NCBI RefSeq assembly: GCF_900156125.1 | Contig: NZ_FTLX01000001.1 | Coordinates: forward strand, 558,001-622,000 | Source of the DNA: Domibacillus enclensis | GTDB lineage: Bacteria; Bacillota; Bacilli; Bacillales; Domibacillaceae | DNA: 64,000 nucleotides | Direction of reading: 5' to 3' | Shown: positions 57,117 to 64,000 of the stretch, in pieces | Position numbering within the stretch: the first letter of the stretch is position 1 | Layout: each line of letters begins with the position of its first letter | Program-made: the position numbers and the translations under genes | The notes under the pieces: generated by a model | Seen by the model: the letters and a program-made list of their open reading frames with translations, nothing else | Databases searched by the model: none | What the model was told of the DNA's origin: nothing

Positions 57117-58394
57117 TTAGTTCGCCTCCATTGTTGTTTTTAAATAAGCAGCCAGTTCGTTAAGTGGCACCTGCTCCTGTGTGCCGCCTGACATGTCTTT
57201 TACTGTAATCCGGTTTTCCGCCAGTTCATCTTCTCCTAAAATGGCGGTGAAGCGTGCTTTTTGACGGTCTGATGCTTTCAGCTGTGCTTTCATTTTGCGA
57301 TCTTGATAATCACGGTCTGCGGACAATCCAGCAGCACGCACGTCATGAACGAGCGATACCGAACGGTCTTTGGCCGCATCGCCAATCGCAACAATAAAGC
57401 AGTCGAGTCCTTCGTCTACCTGCCACTCGACTTGCTCTGCCTCCATCGCCGCAATAAACCGTTCAATGCTGAAGGCAAACCCGATTCCCGGTGATTCCGG
57501 CCCGCCAAGCTGCTGAACAAGGCCATTGTAGCGGCCGCCGCCGCAAAGCGTCGTGATCGCTCCAAAGCCCTCTGCCTCACTCATAATTTCAAAAGCCGTA
57601 TGATTGTAGTAATCAAGGCCGCGAACGAGTGTCGGATCGATCACATATTCAATGCTCATCGCATCTAAATAGCTTGTGACCTTTTCAAAGTACGCTTTTG
57701 ACTCCTCGTTTAAATAATCCAAAATGGACGGGGCTGTCGCCATTAATTCGTGGCCACGGTCTTTTTTGCAGTCCAGAATCCGCAGTGGATTTTGTGTTAG
57801 CCGAGATTGACAATCGCTGCAAAATTCATCGATTCGCGGCTTAAAGTGCGCAACGAGCGCTTCCCGGTGAGCCGTTCTGCTTTCCGCATCCCCCAGTGAA
57901 TTGATAACCAGCTTCAGCTTTTTCAATCCCGCTTCCTTGTAAATCGCCATTACGAGTGCCATCACTTCAGCATCAATCGCCGGGTCCTCACTGCCAATGG
58001 CTTCAACACCAAATTGAACAAACTGGCGGTAGCGGCCTGCCTGCGGGCGTTCATAGCGGAACATCGGACCGGTGTAGAACAATTTTACCGGCTGGTCGGG
58101 GATTCCGAACATTTTATTTTCAACAAAGGAGCGGACGACAGCCGCCGTTCCTTCCGGGCGAAGGGTTAAGCTTCTTTCTCCCCGGTCTTCAAACGTATAC
58201 ATTTCTTTTTGAACGATATCGGTCGTATCGCCAACGCTGCGCTTGAATAATTCCGTGTGCTCGAAAATCGGCGTCCGGATTTCCTTGTAGTGATAGCGGC
58301 GGCAAACGTCTTTGGCGATGGATTCTATGTACTGCCATTTCTCTGACTGACCAGGCAAAATATCCTGTGTGCCGCGCGGAATGTTCACTGACAT
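57117..58394 (-). CDS. hisS: Histidyl-tRNA synthetase
   Basis: Class II synthetase charging tRNA-His. 425 residues: [15 protein letters not shown], motif 2 [14 protein letters not shown], His motifs [14 protein letters not shown] and [14 protein letters not shown], motif 3 [11 protein letters not shown], and the anticodon domain (about 330-425). The frame is open for 82 codons upstream through the T-box leader, but AAGGAGG before ATG 58394 fixes the start. Confidence 0.97.
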   Translation of the reverse strand: MSVNIPRGTQDILPGQSEKWQYIESIAKDVCRRYHYKEIRTPIFEHTELFKRSVGDTTDIVQKEMYTFEDRGERSLTLRPEGTAAVVRSFVENKMFGIPDQPVKLFYTGPMFRYERPQAGRYRQFVQFGVEAIGSEDPAIDAEVMALVMAIYKEAGLKKLKLVINSLGDAESRTAHREALVAHFKPRIDEFCSDCQSRLTQNPLRILDCKKDRGHELMATAPSILDYLNEESKAYFEKVTSYLDAMSIEYVIDPTLVRGLDYYNHTAFEIMSEAEGFGAITTLCGGGRYNGLVQQLGGPESPGIGFAFSIERFIAAMEAEQVEWQVDEGLDCFIVAIGDAAKDRSVSLVHDVRAAGLSADRDYQDRKMKAQLKASDRQKARFTAILGEDELAENRITVKDMSGGTQEQVPLNELAAYLKTTMEAN

Positions 58395-58431
58395 CTGCAA
58401 TTCCTCCTTATATATGGAAAATGACACAAAA

Positions 58432-58683
58432 AAAACTTCCACCCCTGCCATATGCGCAGGGACGGAAGTTTTCCGCGGTGCCACCCTCGTTAAAGCCGAA
58501 GCTTTCACTTTTTGTTGATAACGCAATTCGCGGTTTTTCCTACTTATTTCAGAAAAACGCCTCAGAAGTGTCTGTTCATGAAGGTACACCGTAAATGCTC
58601 TCAGTCGCGGCATTTTTCTCTGTCCGGGCACGTGCTTCACTACTTTTCTTCCTCACAGGCTTTTGTATTTATTTATTGTTCAC
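58432..58683 (-). ncRNA. T-box riboswitch of hisS-aspS with overlapping GAC/CAC specifier
   Basis: T-box AGGGTGGCACCGCG lies at 58474-58487 on the minus strand, then a terminator stem AACTTCCGTCCCTGC / GCAGGGGTGGAAGTT (about 58434-58470) with eight T. In Stem I the basal helix GGAAG/CTTCT closes an internal loop with AGTA on the 5' side. On the 3' side GACA precedes CTTCT (GACAC at 58568-58572), so GAC (Asp) is in the usual register and CAC (His) is two bases further on. Stem assignment is by eye. Confidence 0.85.
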
Positions 58684-58689
58684 CAAAAA

Positions 58690-58718
58690 AGTATAAAAAA
58701 CTTTCACGCTTATTTCAA
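58690..58718 (-). promoter_or_regulatory. Sigma-A promoter of hisS-aspS
   Basis: TTGAAA (58713-58718), 17-base spacer, TATACT (58690-58695) on the minus strand, directly after the dtd stop codon. Confidence 0.8.
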
Positions 58719-58720
58719 GC

Positions 58721-59164
58721 TTAATCTTTTGTATCCAGGATGAGGGTCACCGGTCCATCATTCACGAGTGCTACATCCATCATGGCTCCGAATACACCCG
58801 TTTCCACATGAATGCCTCTCGCACGGAGCCGTTCATTCAGTGCATCGTATAGGTTCTCTGCCTGTTCGCCGCCGGCTGCCTTCATAAAATTCGGCCGGCG
58901 TCCTTTTTTACAGTCTCCATATAACGTAAACTGCGACACGGACAGGATCGAGCCGCCACGGTCGAGCAGTGACTCATTCATTTTGCCCGATTCATCTTCA
59001 AAAATGCGCAAATGAACAATTTTTTCAGCAAGCCAGTCTGCATCCTGCTCCGTGTCTTCGTGCGTCACACCGACGAGCAGCACGAGTCCGGACTCAATCT
59101 GCCCCGTGACCTTTCCGTCAACGGTGACACTTGCTTGTTTGCTTCTTTGTAAAACCACTCTCAT
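58721..59164 (-). CDS. dtd: D-aminoacyl-tRNA deacylase
   Basis: Removes D-amino acids from mischarged tRNA (also Gly from tRNA-Ala). 147 residues: [17 protein letters not shown], the catalytic-face motif [19 protein letters not shown] and the cross-subunit [13 protein letters not shown] (Gly-cis-Pro GP). ATG 59164 lies 20 bases after the relA stop. relA-dtd is a near-universal pair in Firmicutes. Confidence 0.96.
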   Translation of the reverse strand: MRVVLQRSKQASVTVDGKVTGQIESGLVLLVGVTHEDTEQDADWLAEKIVHLRIFEDESGKMNESLLDRGGSILSVSQFTLYGDCKKGRRPNFMKAAGGEQAENLYDALNERLRARGIHVETGVFGAMMDVALVNDGPVTLILDTKD

Positions 59165-59184
59165 CTCTACACACCTGCTGCCTT

Positions 59185-61383
59185 TTAATTCATAATTCGC
59201 CGAACGGCATAAATATCAGGAATCTGCTTGACCCGCTCGACCACTTTTTGCAAATGATTCACATTGCGGATGAAAATCGACATGTCAATTTTCGCCATCT
59301 TATTCCGGTCCGAACGTCCCGATACGGCTGATATGTTGGTTTTTGTTTCGCTGACGACATGCAGCACTTCGTTCAGGAGCCCCTGCCGGTCATAGCCGGA
59401 AATTTCGATATCCACCAAATACTCTTTTTGATTGGCACCGCCTGATTCCCATTCAACCGGAATCAACCGGTTTTCTGCATCATCATCCGCCGTGACATTT
59501 GGACAATCCTGCCGGTGAACGGACACACCGCGTCCTTTTGTAATATAGCCAACAATGTCATCGCCCGGCACCGGGTTGCAGCAGCGCGATAAGCGGATGA
59601 GCAAATTGTCGATCCCTTTCACAGTCACGCCGGCATTTTTCTTTTGAGCTGCCGGATTTGGCGGCGCCTTGATTTCTTTGACGACTTCGTTGAGCGCGGC
59701 TTCCTGGTCACGCTGCTTGCGCAGTTTTTCAGTTAAGCGGTTCGCCACCTGAAGCGCCGTCACACCGTTATAGCCTACCGCTGCATACATATCTTCTTCA
59801 TTTAGGAAGTTGAACTTTTCCGCGACACGCTTTAAGTTTTGCTGCGTCATCACTTCTTTTACGTCAAATTCCATCTGCTTGATTTCATGCTCAACCATTT
59901 CAAGCCCTTTTTCCACGTTTTCTTCGCGGTTCTGCTTTTTGAAAAACTGACGGATTTTGTTTTTCGCCTGGGACGTCTGCGCCATTTTAATCCAGTCTTT
60001 GCTCGGTCCGTACGAATGCTTGGACGTCAGTATTTCCAATATATCGCCTGTTTTCATCTTGTAATCAAGAGTGACCATCTTGCCGTTCACCTTGGCGCCG
60101 ATCGTTTTATTGCCGATCTCCGAGTGAATGCGGTAGGCAAAGTCAATCGGCACTGAACCTGCCGGCAGCTCAAGCACGTCGCCTTTTGGCGTAAACACAA
60201 AAACCATGTCGGAAAACAGGTCGAGCTTTAATGACTCCATAAACTCCTCAGCATCCTGCGACTCATTTTGGAAGTCGAGAATTTCACGGAACCAGGTCAT
60301 TTTTTTGTCAAATGACGCTTTTTCGTCAACCGATTTGCCTTCCTTGTACGCCCAGTGCGCGGCCACACCGAATTCCGCTATACGGTGCATGTCTTCTGTC
60401 CGTATCTGGACTTCCAGCGGGTCACCCTTCGGTCCGATAACCGTCGTGTGAAGCGACTGATACATATTCGTTTTCGGCATAGCAATGTAGTCCTTAAACC
60501 GCCCTGGCATCGGCTTCCAGCATGTGTGGATAATCCCGAGTGCCGCATAGCAGTCTTTAATATTTTCTACTACGATGCGAACGGCCAGCAAGTCATAAAT
60601 CTCATTAAACTGCTTGTGCTGAAGCGCCATTTTCCGATAAATGCTGTAAATGTGCTTGGGACGGCCGGAGATTTCTGATTCTATGTCCATCTCGTCTAAA
60701 CGGCTCCGCATCAAATCAATCACATCATCTAAATACTGCTCGCGCTCTTCCCGCTTCCGTTTCATTAAATTCACGATCCGGTAATATTGCTGCGGGTTCA
60801 AGTAGCGAAGCGCTGTGTCTTCAAGCTCCCACTTGATTTTGGACATACCGAGACGATGGGCGAGCGGCGCAAAAATTTCCAATGTTTCATTTGAAATACG
60901 GCGCTGTTTTTCCTGCGGCAGATGCTTGAGTGTCCGCATATTATGAAGGCGGTCCGCAAGCTTAATTAAGATCACTCGAATATCCTGCGCCATGGCAACG
61001 AACATTTTCCGATGATTTTCTGCCTGCTGCTCTTCTTTTGATTTATATTTAATTTTCCCGAGCTTCGTTACACCATCTACGAGCATCGCGACTTCTGCAT
61101 TAAACTCATTCGCCAAATCCTGCAGCGTAACGTCTGTATCCTCCACCACATCGTGCAAAAAACCGGAGGCGACAGTAGCCGGGTCCATTTCAAGGTCCGC
61201 CAGTATGCCCGCTACTTGAATCGGATGGATGATATAAGGCTCGCCTGATTTGCGAAACTGATGCTTATGCGATTCTTTCGCATACTCAAACGCCCGCCGG
61301 ACAAATTCAACGTGCTCTTCATTTAAATAAGCACGCGTCCGGTCAATGACCTGGTCGGCGGTTAATATCTGGTCTTTCGCCAT
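59185..61383 (-). CDS. relA: Bifunctional (p)ppGpp synthetase/hydrolase Rel
   Basis: Makes and degrades (p)ppGpp in the stringent response. 732 residues: HD hydrolase domain (about 25-190; HD at 77-78, followed by VVEDTDVT), synthetase domain (about 220-340; [19 protein letters not shown] region), TGS (about 390-455; [20 protein letters not shown]), helical and zinc-finger region with [15 protein letters not shown] and HRQDCPN, and an ACT/RRM domain at the C-terminus. Both catalytic halves look intact. GAAGGTG precedes ATG 61383. Confidence 0.97.
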   Translation of the reverse strand: MAKDQILTADQVIDRTRAYLNEEHVEFVRRAFEYAKESHKHQFRKSGEPYIIHPIQVAGILADLEMDPATVASGFLHDVVEDTDVTLQDLANEFNAEVAMLVDGVTKLGKIKYKSKEEQQAENHRKMFVAMAQDIRVILIKLADRLHNMRTLKHLPQEKQRRISNETLEIFAPLAHRLGMSKIKWELEDTALRYLNPQQYYRIVNLMKRKREEREQYLDDVIDLMRSRLDEMDIESEISGRPKHIYSIYRKMALQHKQFNEIYDLLAVRIVVENIKDCYAALGIIHTCWKPMPGRFKDYIAMPKTNMYQSLHTTVIGPKGDPLEVQIRTEDMHRIAEFGVAAHWAYKEGKSVDEKASFDKKMTWFREILDFQNESQDAEEFMESLKLDLFSDMVFVFTPKGDVLELPAGSVPIDFAYRIHSEIGNKTIGAKVNGKMVTLDYKMKTGDILEILTSKHSYGPSKDWIKMAQTSQAKNKIRQFFKKQNREENVEKGLEMVEHEIKQMEFDVKEVMTQQNLKRVAEKFNFLNEEDMYAAVGYNGVTALQVANRLTEKLRKQRDQEAALNEVVKEIKAPPNPAAQKKNAGVTVKGIDNLLIRLSRCCNPVPGDDIVGYITKGRGVSVHRQDCPNVTADDDAENRLIPVEWESGGANQKEYLVDIEISGYDRQGLLNEVLHVVSETKTNISAVSGRSDRNKMAKIDMSIFIRNVNHLQKVVERVKQIPDIYAVRRIMN

Positions 61384-61440
61384 ATGTTTTGTTCACCTTC
61401 GCCCTTTCCGAAAAAACTAATTGTTCTTATTATCGAAAAA

Positions 61441-61472
61441 AAAGCGCAGGATGTAAAGTCATCCTGCACTTT
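61441..61472 (-). terminator. Terminator between apt and relA
   Basis: AAAG(T)GCAGGATG / CATCCTGC(G)CTTT stem with one mismatch and a six-base loop, followed by TTTTT on the minus strand. It separates recJ-apt from relA-dtd. Confidence 0.88.
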
Positions 61473-61500
61473 TTTTCTGAATTGGGCGGTTTTTGTCGAA

Positions 61501-62016
61501 TTAATCGTATGGAATAATCGTTAAAATATCGTAGCCCTCTAAATTTTTACGGCCGTTCAAGTAGTTTAGCTCAATGAGAAATGCAATTCCGACGACAACG
61601 CCGCCAAGCTGCTCGACAAGCTTGATTGTCGCGTCAATGGTGCCGCCAGTAGCCAGCAGGTCATCCGTAATTAAGATACGCTGACCCGGCTTGACCGCAT
61701 CTTTATGAATGGTCAGGACGTCTTTTCCGTACTCTAAGCCGTACTCCACCTTGATGGTTTCGCGTGGCAGCTTGCCTTCTTTGCGAACAGGCGCAAAACC
61801 TACGCCAAGTGAATACGCCACCGGGCAGCCGACGATAAATCCGCGCGCCTCAGGTCCAACAATTAAATCCGCTTGTTTTTCTCGTGCATACGCCACAATT
61901 TGATCCGTCGCGTAGCGGAATGCGTCGCCGTTATCCATCAGCGGCGTAATATCCTTGAATTGAATACCCGGCTTTGGCCAGTCGGGCACAATCTTAATGT
62001 ATTCTTTTAAATTCAT
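61501..62016 (-). CDS. apt: Adenine phosphoribosyltransferase
   Basis: Salvages adenine to AMP with PRPP. 171 residues: [23 protein letters not shown], the APRT RKEGKLP loop, and the PRPP motif [20 protein letters not shown] 62016 is one base after the recJ stop, so the two are tightly coupled. recJ-apt-relA is the usual Firmicute order. Confidence 0.97.
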   Translation of the reverse strand: MNLKEYIKIVPDWPKPGIQFKDITPLMDNGDAFRYATDQIVAYAREKQADLIVGPEARGFIVGCPVAYSLGVGFAPVRKEGKLPRETIKVEYGLEYGKDVLTIHKDAVKPGQRILITDDLLATGGTIDATIKLVEQLGGVVVGIAFLIELNYLNGRKNLEGYDILTIIPYD

Positions 62017-62017
62017 T

Positions 62018-64000
62018 TCACTTGTTCCTCCCTATGTGCACAGGCTCCTGCATCCACCCATCTAGAATGGCTTTTAGTTCCCGGTAAGATGAATAAACAA
62101 GCTTTTGTTCGAGGTCAAATTGCGTTTGTTTTCTGACATACGCAGGCGACTCGCTCAAATCACGCTTGTCCGCATCCTTTTGCACTTCAATCTTTCCATC
62201 GTTTAGTTTAACAAATCCAAGCTCAAAAAACACCTTTGACATAAAGCGGATTGATTCATACGGCCACCGCTGCTTTTTCGCCAGCAGCTCTCCATGCTGC
62301 TTAATATCAAACACGCCTTTTTTCAACAAAAAGCCGTAATACCATTTGAATTGTTCGCGTGTAGGCATGGCGCTGAAAAAGTGACTTTCTTCTGTCCGAA
62401 AGTGAGCATAAACACGGGCAGGTTCTTTTCCTGCAAACAGTGCCTTCATGAACAGTTCGTTTTCCGGTAAGTTAAGGAGCACGACATTTTGATGGTCGAT
62501 CTCCACCTCTGCCGCTTCCTCTTCTGACTGAAGCCATACGATGGATGGATCCGCTGTTTTTTCAAATGAAAGGGCTCTTTTTGGTTCAGGCACGTCCTTG
62601 AACCAGTGCAGATGGCTTTTGCCGCCTCTCATATCAAAAAGCTGACATTCATCCACTTTCATATCACGCAGCATCATTTGCGGCCGGCGCATATTATTCC
62701 ATTCGTTAATGGATAATTCGCCAACGACCGAAACCTGGGCTGTTTTCGCAATCTGATCCGCATAATCGCCCATTCCGAAGCCGACGCTGTCAATCGTCTT
62801 TCCGTCCTGTTCAAAAGCAGCTTTTAAATGCGTTTGATTGGCGCCGATCTTTTTCATGGAGGCAATCTGGGCATCCCGGATCACAAAAAGCGGCTTCGGA
62901 TTGTTCATGCCAAAAGGAGCCAGCTTCTGAAGCGCCTCGATGCTTTGAACGGATATATCGTTGACGGACGCTTCCCCATCTATTTGAACAATTGGCGTAA
63001 AATCCTCTTCTGTCAGCGTTTCATTCGCAATCTTCACCATTCGGGCTCTCAGTTCATCTACATCTTGTATGGACAACGTCATACCTGCGGCCATTGGATG
63101 CCCGCCAAAATGAGGCAAAATATCCCGGCAGGTCGATAGGCTCTTAAACAAATCAAATCCTTTAATGCTGCGGGCCGATCCTTTGGCGATGCCTTTTTCC
63201 GAATCAAACCCAAGCACAATGGCCGGCCGATAAAACATATCCGTCAGCCGGGAGGCAACGATTCCGACAACACCCGGATTCCAGCCTTCCTTCCCGACGA
63301 TAATGACCGGGTAGTCCTCCGGCGGGTAATCGCGGGTCACGATGTCAATCGCTTCTTTTGCCATTTCGTTTACGATCGTCTGGCGCTCTTTGTTCATCGC
63401 ATCAATTTCTTCCGCAAGCATAAGCGCTTCTTCCGCGTCCTCTGTCAGCATCAGCTCCGCAGCGGGTCCGGCATCATCCAGCCTTCCTGCCGCATTAATG
63501 CGCGGCCCAATCATAAAGCCGACCGTTTCCTCGTTAATGGAAGACTGCTCTGTGCCCGTTTGCTTGCAGAGTGCGACAATTCCTGCCCGCTCTGACTGCC
63601 GAAGCGCCCGAATGCCTTTTTTCGCAAGCAAACGGTTTTCTCCATTTAAGGGAACTAAATCGGCAATGGTCCCGATGGCGGCTAAATCAAGCAGGTGCTC
63701 CGGCACGTGTCCGTATAACGCCTGCGCTACTTTAAACGCGACGCCTACACCCGCGAGATACTTAAACGGATAGGAACCGTCCGGGTGGTTCGGGTGAATT
63801 ATCGCCAGCGCATCCGGCAGCTCGGGACCCGGCTCATGGTGGTCGGTAATAATTAAATCGATGCCGATTTCTTTTGCTACACTTGCTTCATGGACACCGG
63901 AAATACCCGTATCCACCGTGATAATCAGCCCGAATCCTTGTTCCTTCGCATGACGAAAAGCCGGCTCATTCGGGCCATACCCTTCCGTAAACCGGTTTGG
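62018..64000 (-). CDS. recJ: Single-stranded-DNA exonuclease RecJ, C-terminal 660 residues (start outside the window)
   Basis: 5'-3' ssDNA exonuclease in recombination and mismatch repair. The visible part starts in the DHH domain ([27 protein letters not shown], then ITDHHEPG with metal-binding DHH, then [12 protein letters not shown]), followed by DHHA1 ([13 protein letters not shown]), an OB-like domain (about 450-550 of the visible part) and the Bacillus-type C-terminal domain. The frame is open through 64000, so about 120 N-terminal residues are missing when compared with the roughly 786 residues of B. subtilis RecJ. Confidence 0.96.
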   Translation of the reverse strand, partial: PNRFTEGYGPNEPAFRHAKEQGFGLIITVDTGISGVHEASVAKEIGIDLIITDHHEPGPELPDALAIIHPNHPDGSYPFKYLAGVGVAFKVAQALYGHVPEHLLDLAAIGTIADLVPLNGENRLLAKKGIRALRQSERAGIVALCKQTGTEQSSINEETVGFMIGPRINAAGRLDDAGPAAELMLTEDAEEALMLAEEIDAMNKERQTIVNEMAKEAIDIVTRDYPPEDYPVIIVGKEGWNPGVVGIVASRLTDMFYRPAIVLGFDSEKGIAKGSARSIKGFDLFKSLSTCRDILPHFGGHPMAAGMTLSIQDVDELRARMVKIANETLTEEDFTPIVQIDGEASVNDISVQSIEALQKLAPFGMNNPKPLFVIRDAQIASMKKIGANQTHLKAAFEQDGKTIDSVGFGMGDYADQIAKTAQVSVVGELSINEWNNMRRPQMMLRDMKVDECQLFDMRGGKSHLHWFKDVPEPKRALSFEKTADPSIVWLQSEEEAAEVEIDHQNVVLLNLPENELFMKALFAGKEPARVYAHFRTEESHFFSAMPTREQFKWYYGFLLKKGVFDIKQHGELLAKKQRWPYESIRFMSKVFFELGFVKLNDGKIEVQKDADKRDLSESPAYVRKQTQFDLEQKLVYSSYRELKAILDGWMQEPVHIGRNK

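Noticed and set aside
58395-58640. In-frame extension of hisS by 82 codons
   Set aside because: It coincides with the second T-box leader; AAGGAGG precedes ATG 58394, and the extension crosses a terminator hairpin. That both leaders are open in frame is curious but probably chance.

Overview
The window is a stretch of chromosome from a spore-forming member of the Bacillaceae. Gene content and order closely follow Bacillus subtilis: the cdd-to-comER region, sda/sigK, and the mtnN-to-recJ region. Sporulation genes (spoIIP, gpr, sigK, yqfC/yqfD, sda), competence genes (comEA, comEB, comEC, comER) and Gram-positive regulatory RNAs (two T-boxes and a 6S RNA) support this. TTG and GTG starts with strong Shine-Dalgarno sequences are common. 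I cannot name the species.

Nearly everything is read from the minus strand, so biological order runs from high to low coordinates. Region A (64000-51570): recJ (5' end outside), apt, relA, dtd, then the T-box-controlled hisS-aspS operon, 6S RNA, tcdA and an EAL-HDOD protein, with rarA convergent on the plus strand. Region B (51400-45370): cymR-iscS-mnmA (sulfur relay and tRNA thiolation), a TPR protein, recD2 and a 54-residue zinc-ribbon protein. Region C (45360-40070): T-box-alaS, ireB-ruvX-yrzB and mltG. Region D (39960-34140): trmR-trhP1-trhP2 (tRNA mo5U34 pathway), udk, greA, yrrS and mtnN. Region E (34150-32390): plus-strand sda and an uninterrupted sigK, with a DnaA-box cluster between sda and the divergent yqeG. 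Region F (32920-27950): yqeG-yqeH-aroE-yhbY-nadD-yqeK-rsfS-yqeM, a ribosome-assembly, shikimate and NAD cluster. Region G (27950-20080): two inverted copies of a hairpin-forming intergenic repeat, the competence genes, holA, rpsT and gpr. Region H (20030-7900): spoIIP, lepA, hemW, then the CIRCE-controlled heat-shock operon hrcA-grpE-dnaK-dnaJ with prmA-rsmE-mtaB. Region I (7830-1): deoC, rpsU-yqeY, a short NfeD with floA, yqfB/C/D-like genes, phoH, ybeY, dgkA, cdd and the start of era.

This is a core-genome window. I see no prophage, insertion sequence, CRISPR array or defence island, and no clearly new multi-gene system. The points most worth a second look are: the short sda gene with four DnaA boxes; a hisS-aspS T-box whose specifier GACAC reads as Asp (GAC) and His (CAC) in overlapping registers; the pair of inverted intergenic repeats after comER, with base pairing kept despite divergence; a NfeD lacking its protease domain; a yqfB-position gene with no standard start codon at its Shine-Dalgarno; and a 25-codon hydrophobic reading frame whose stop lies in the same palindrome as the sigK stop. 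Many starts given here are inside the longest open frame, chosen from Shine-Dalgarno position and remembered family N-termini.
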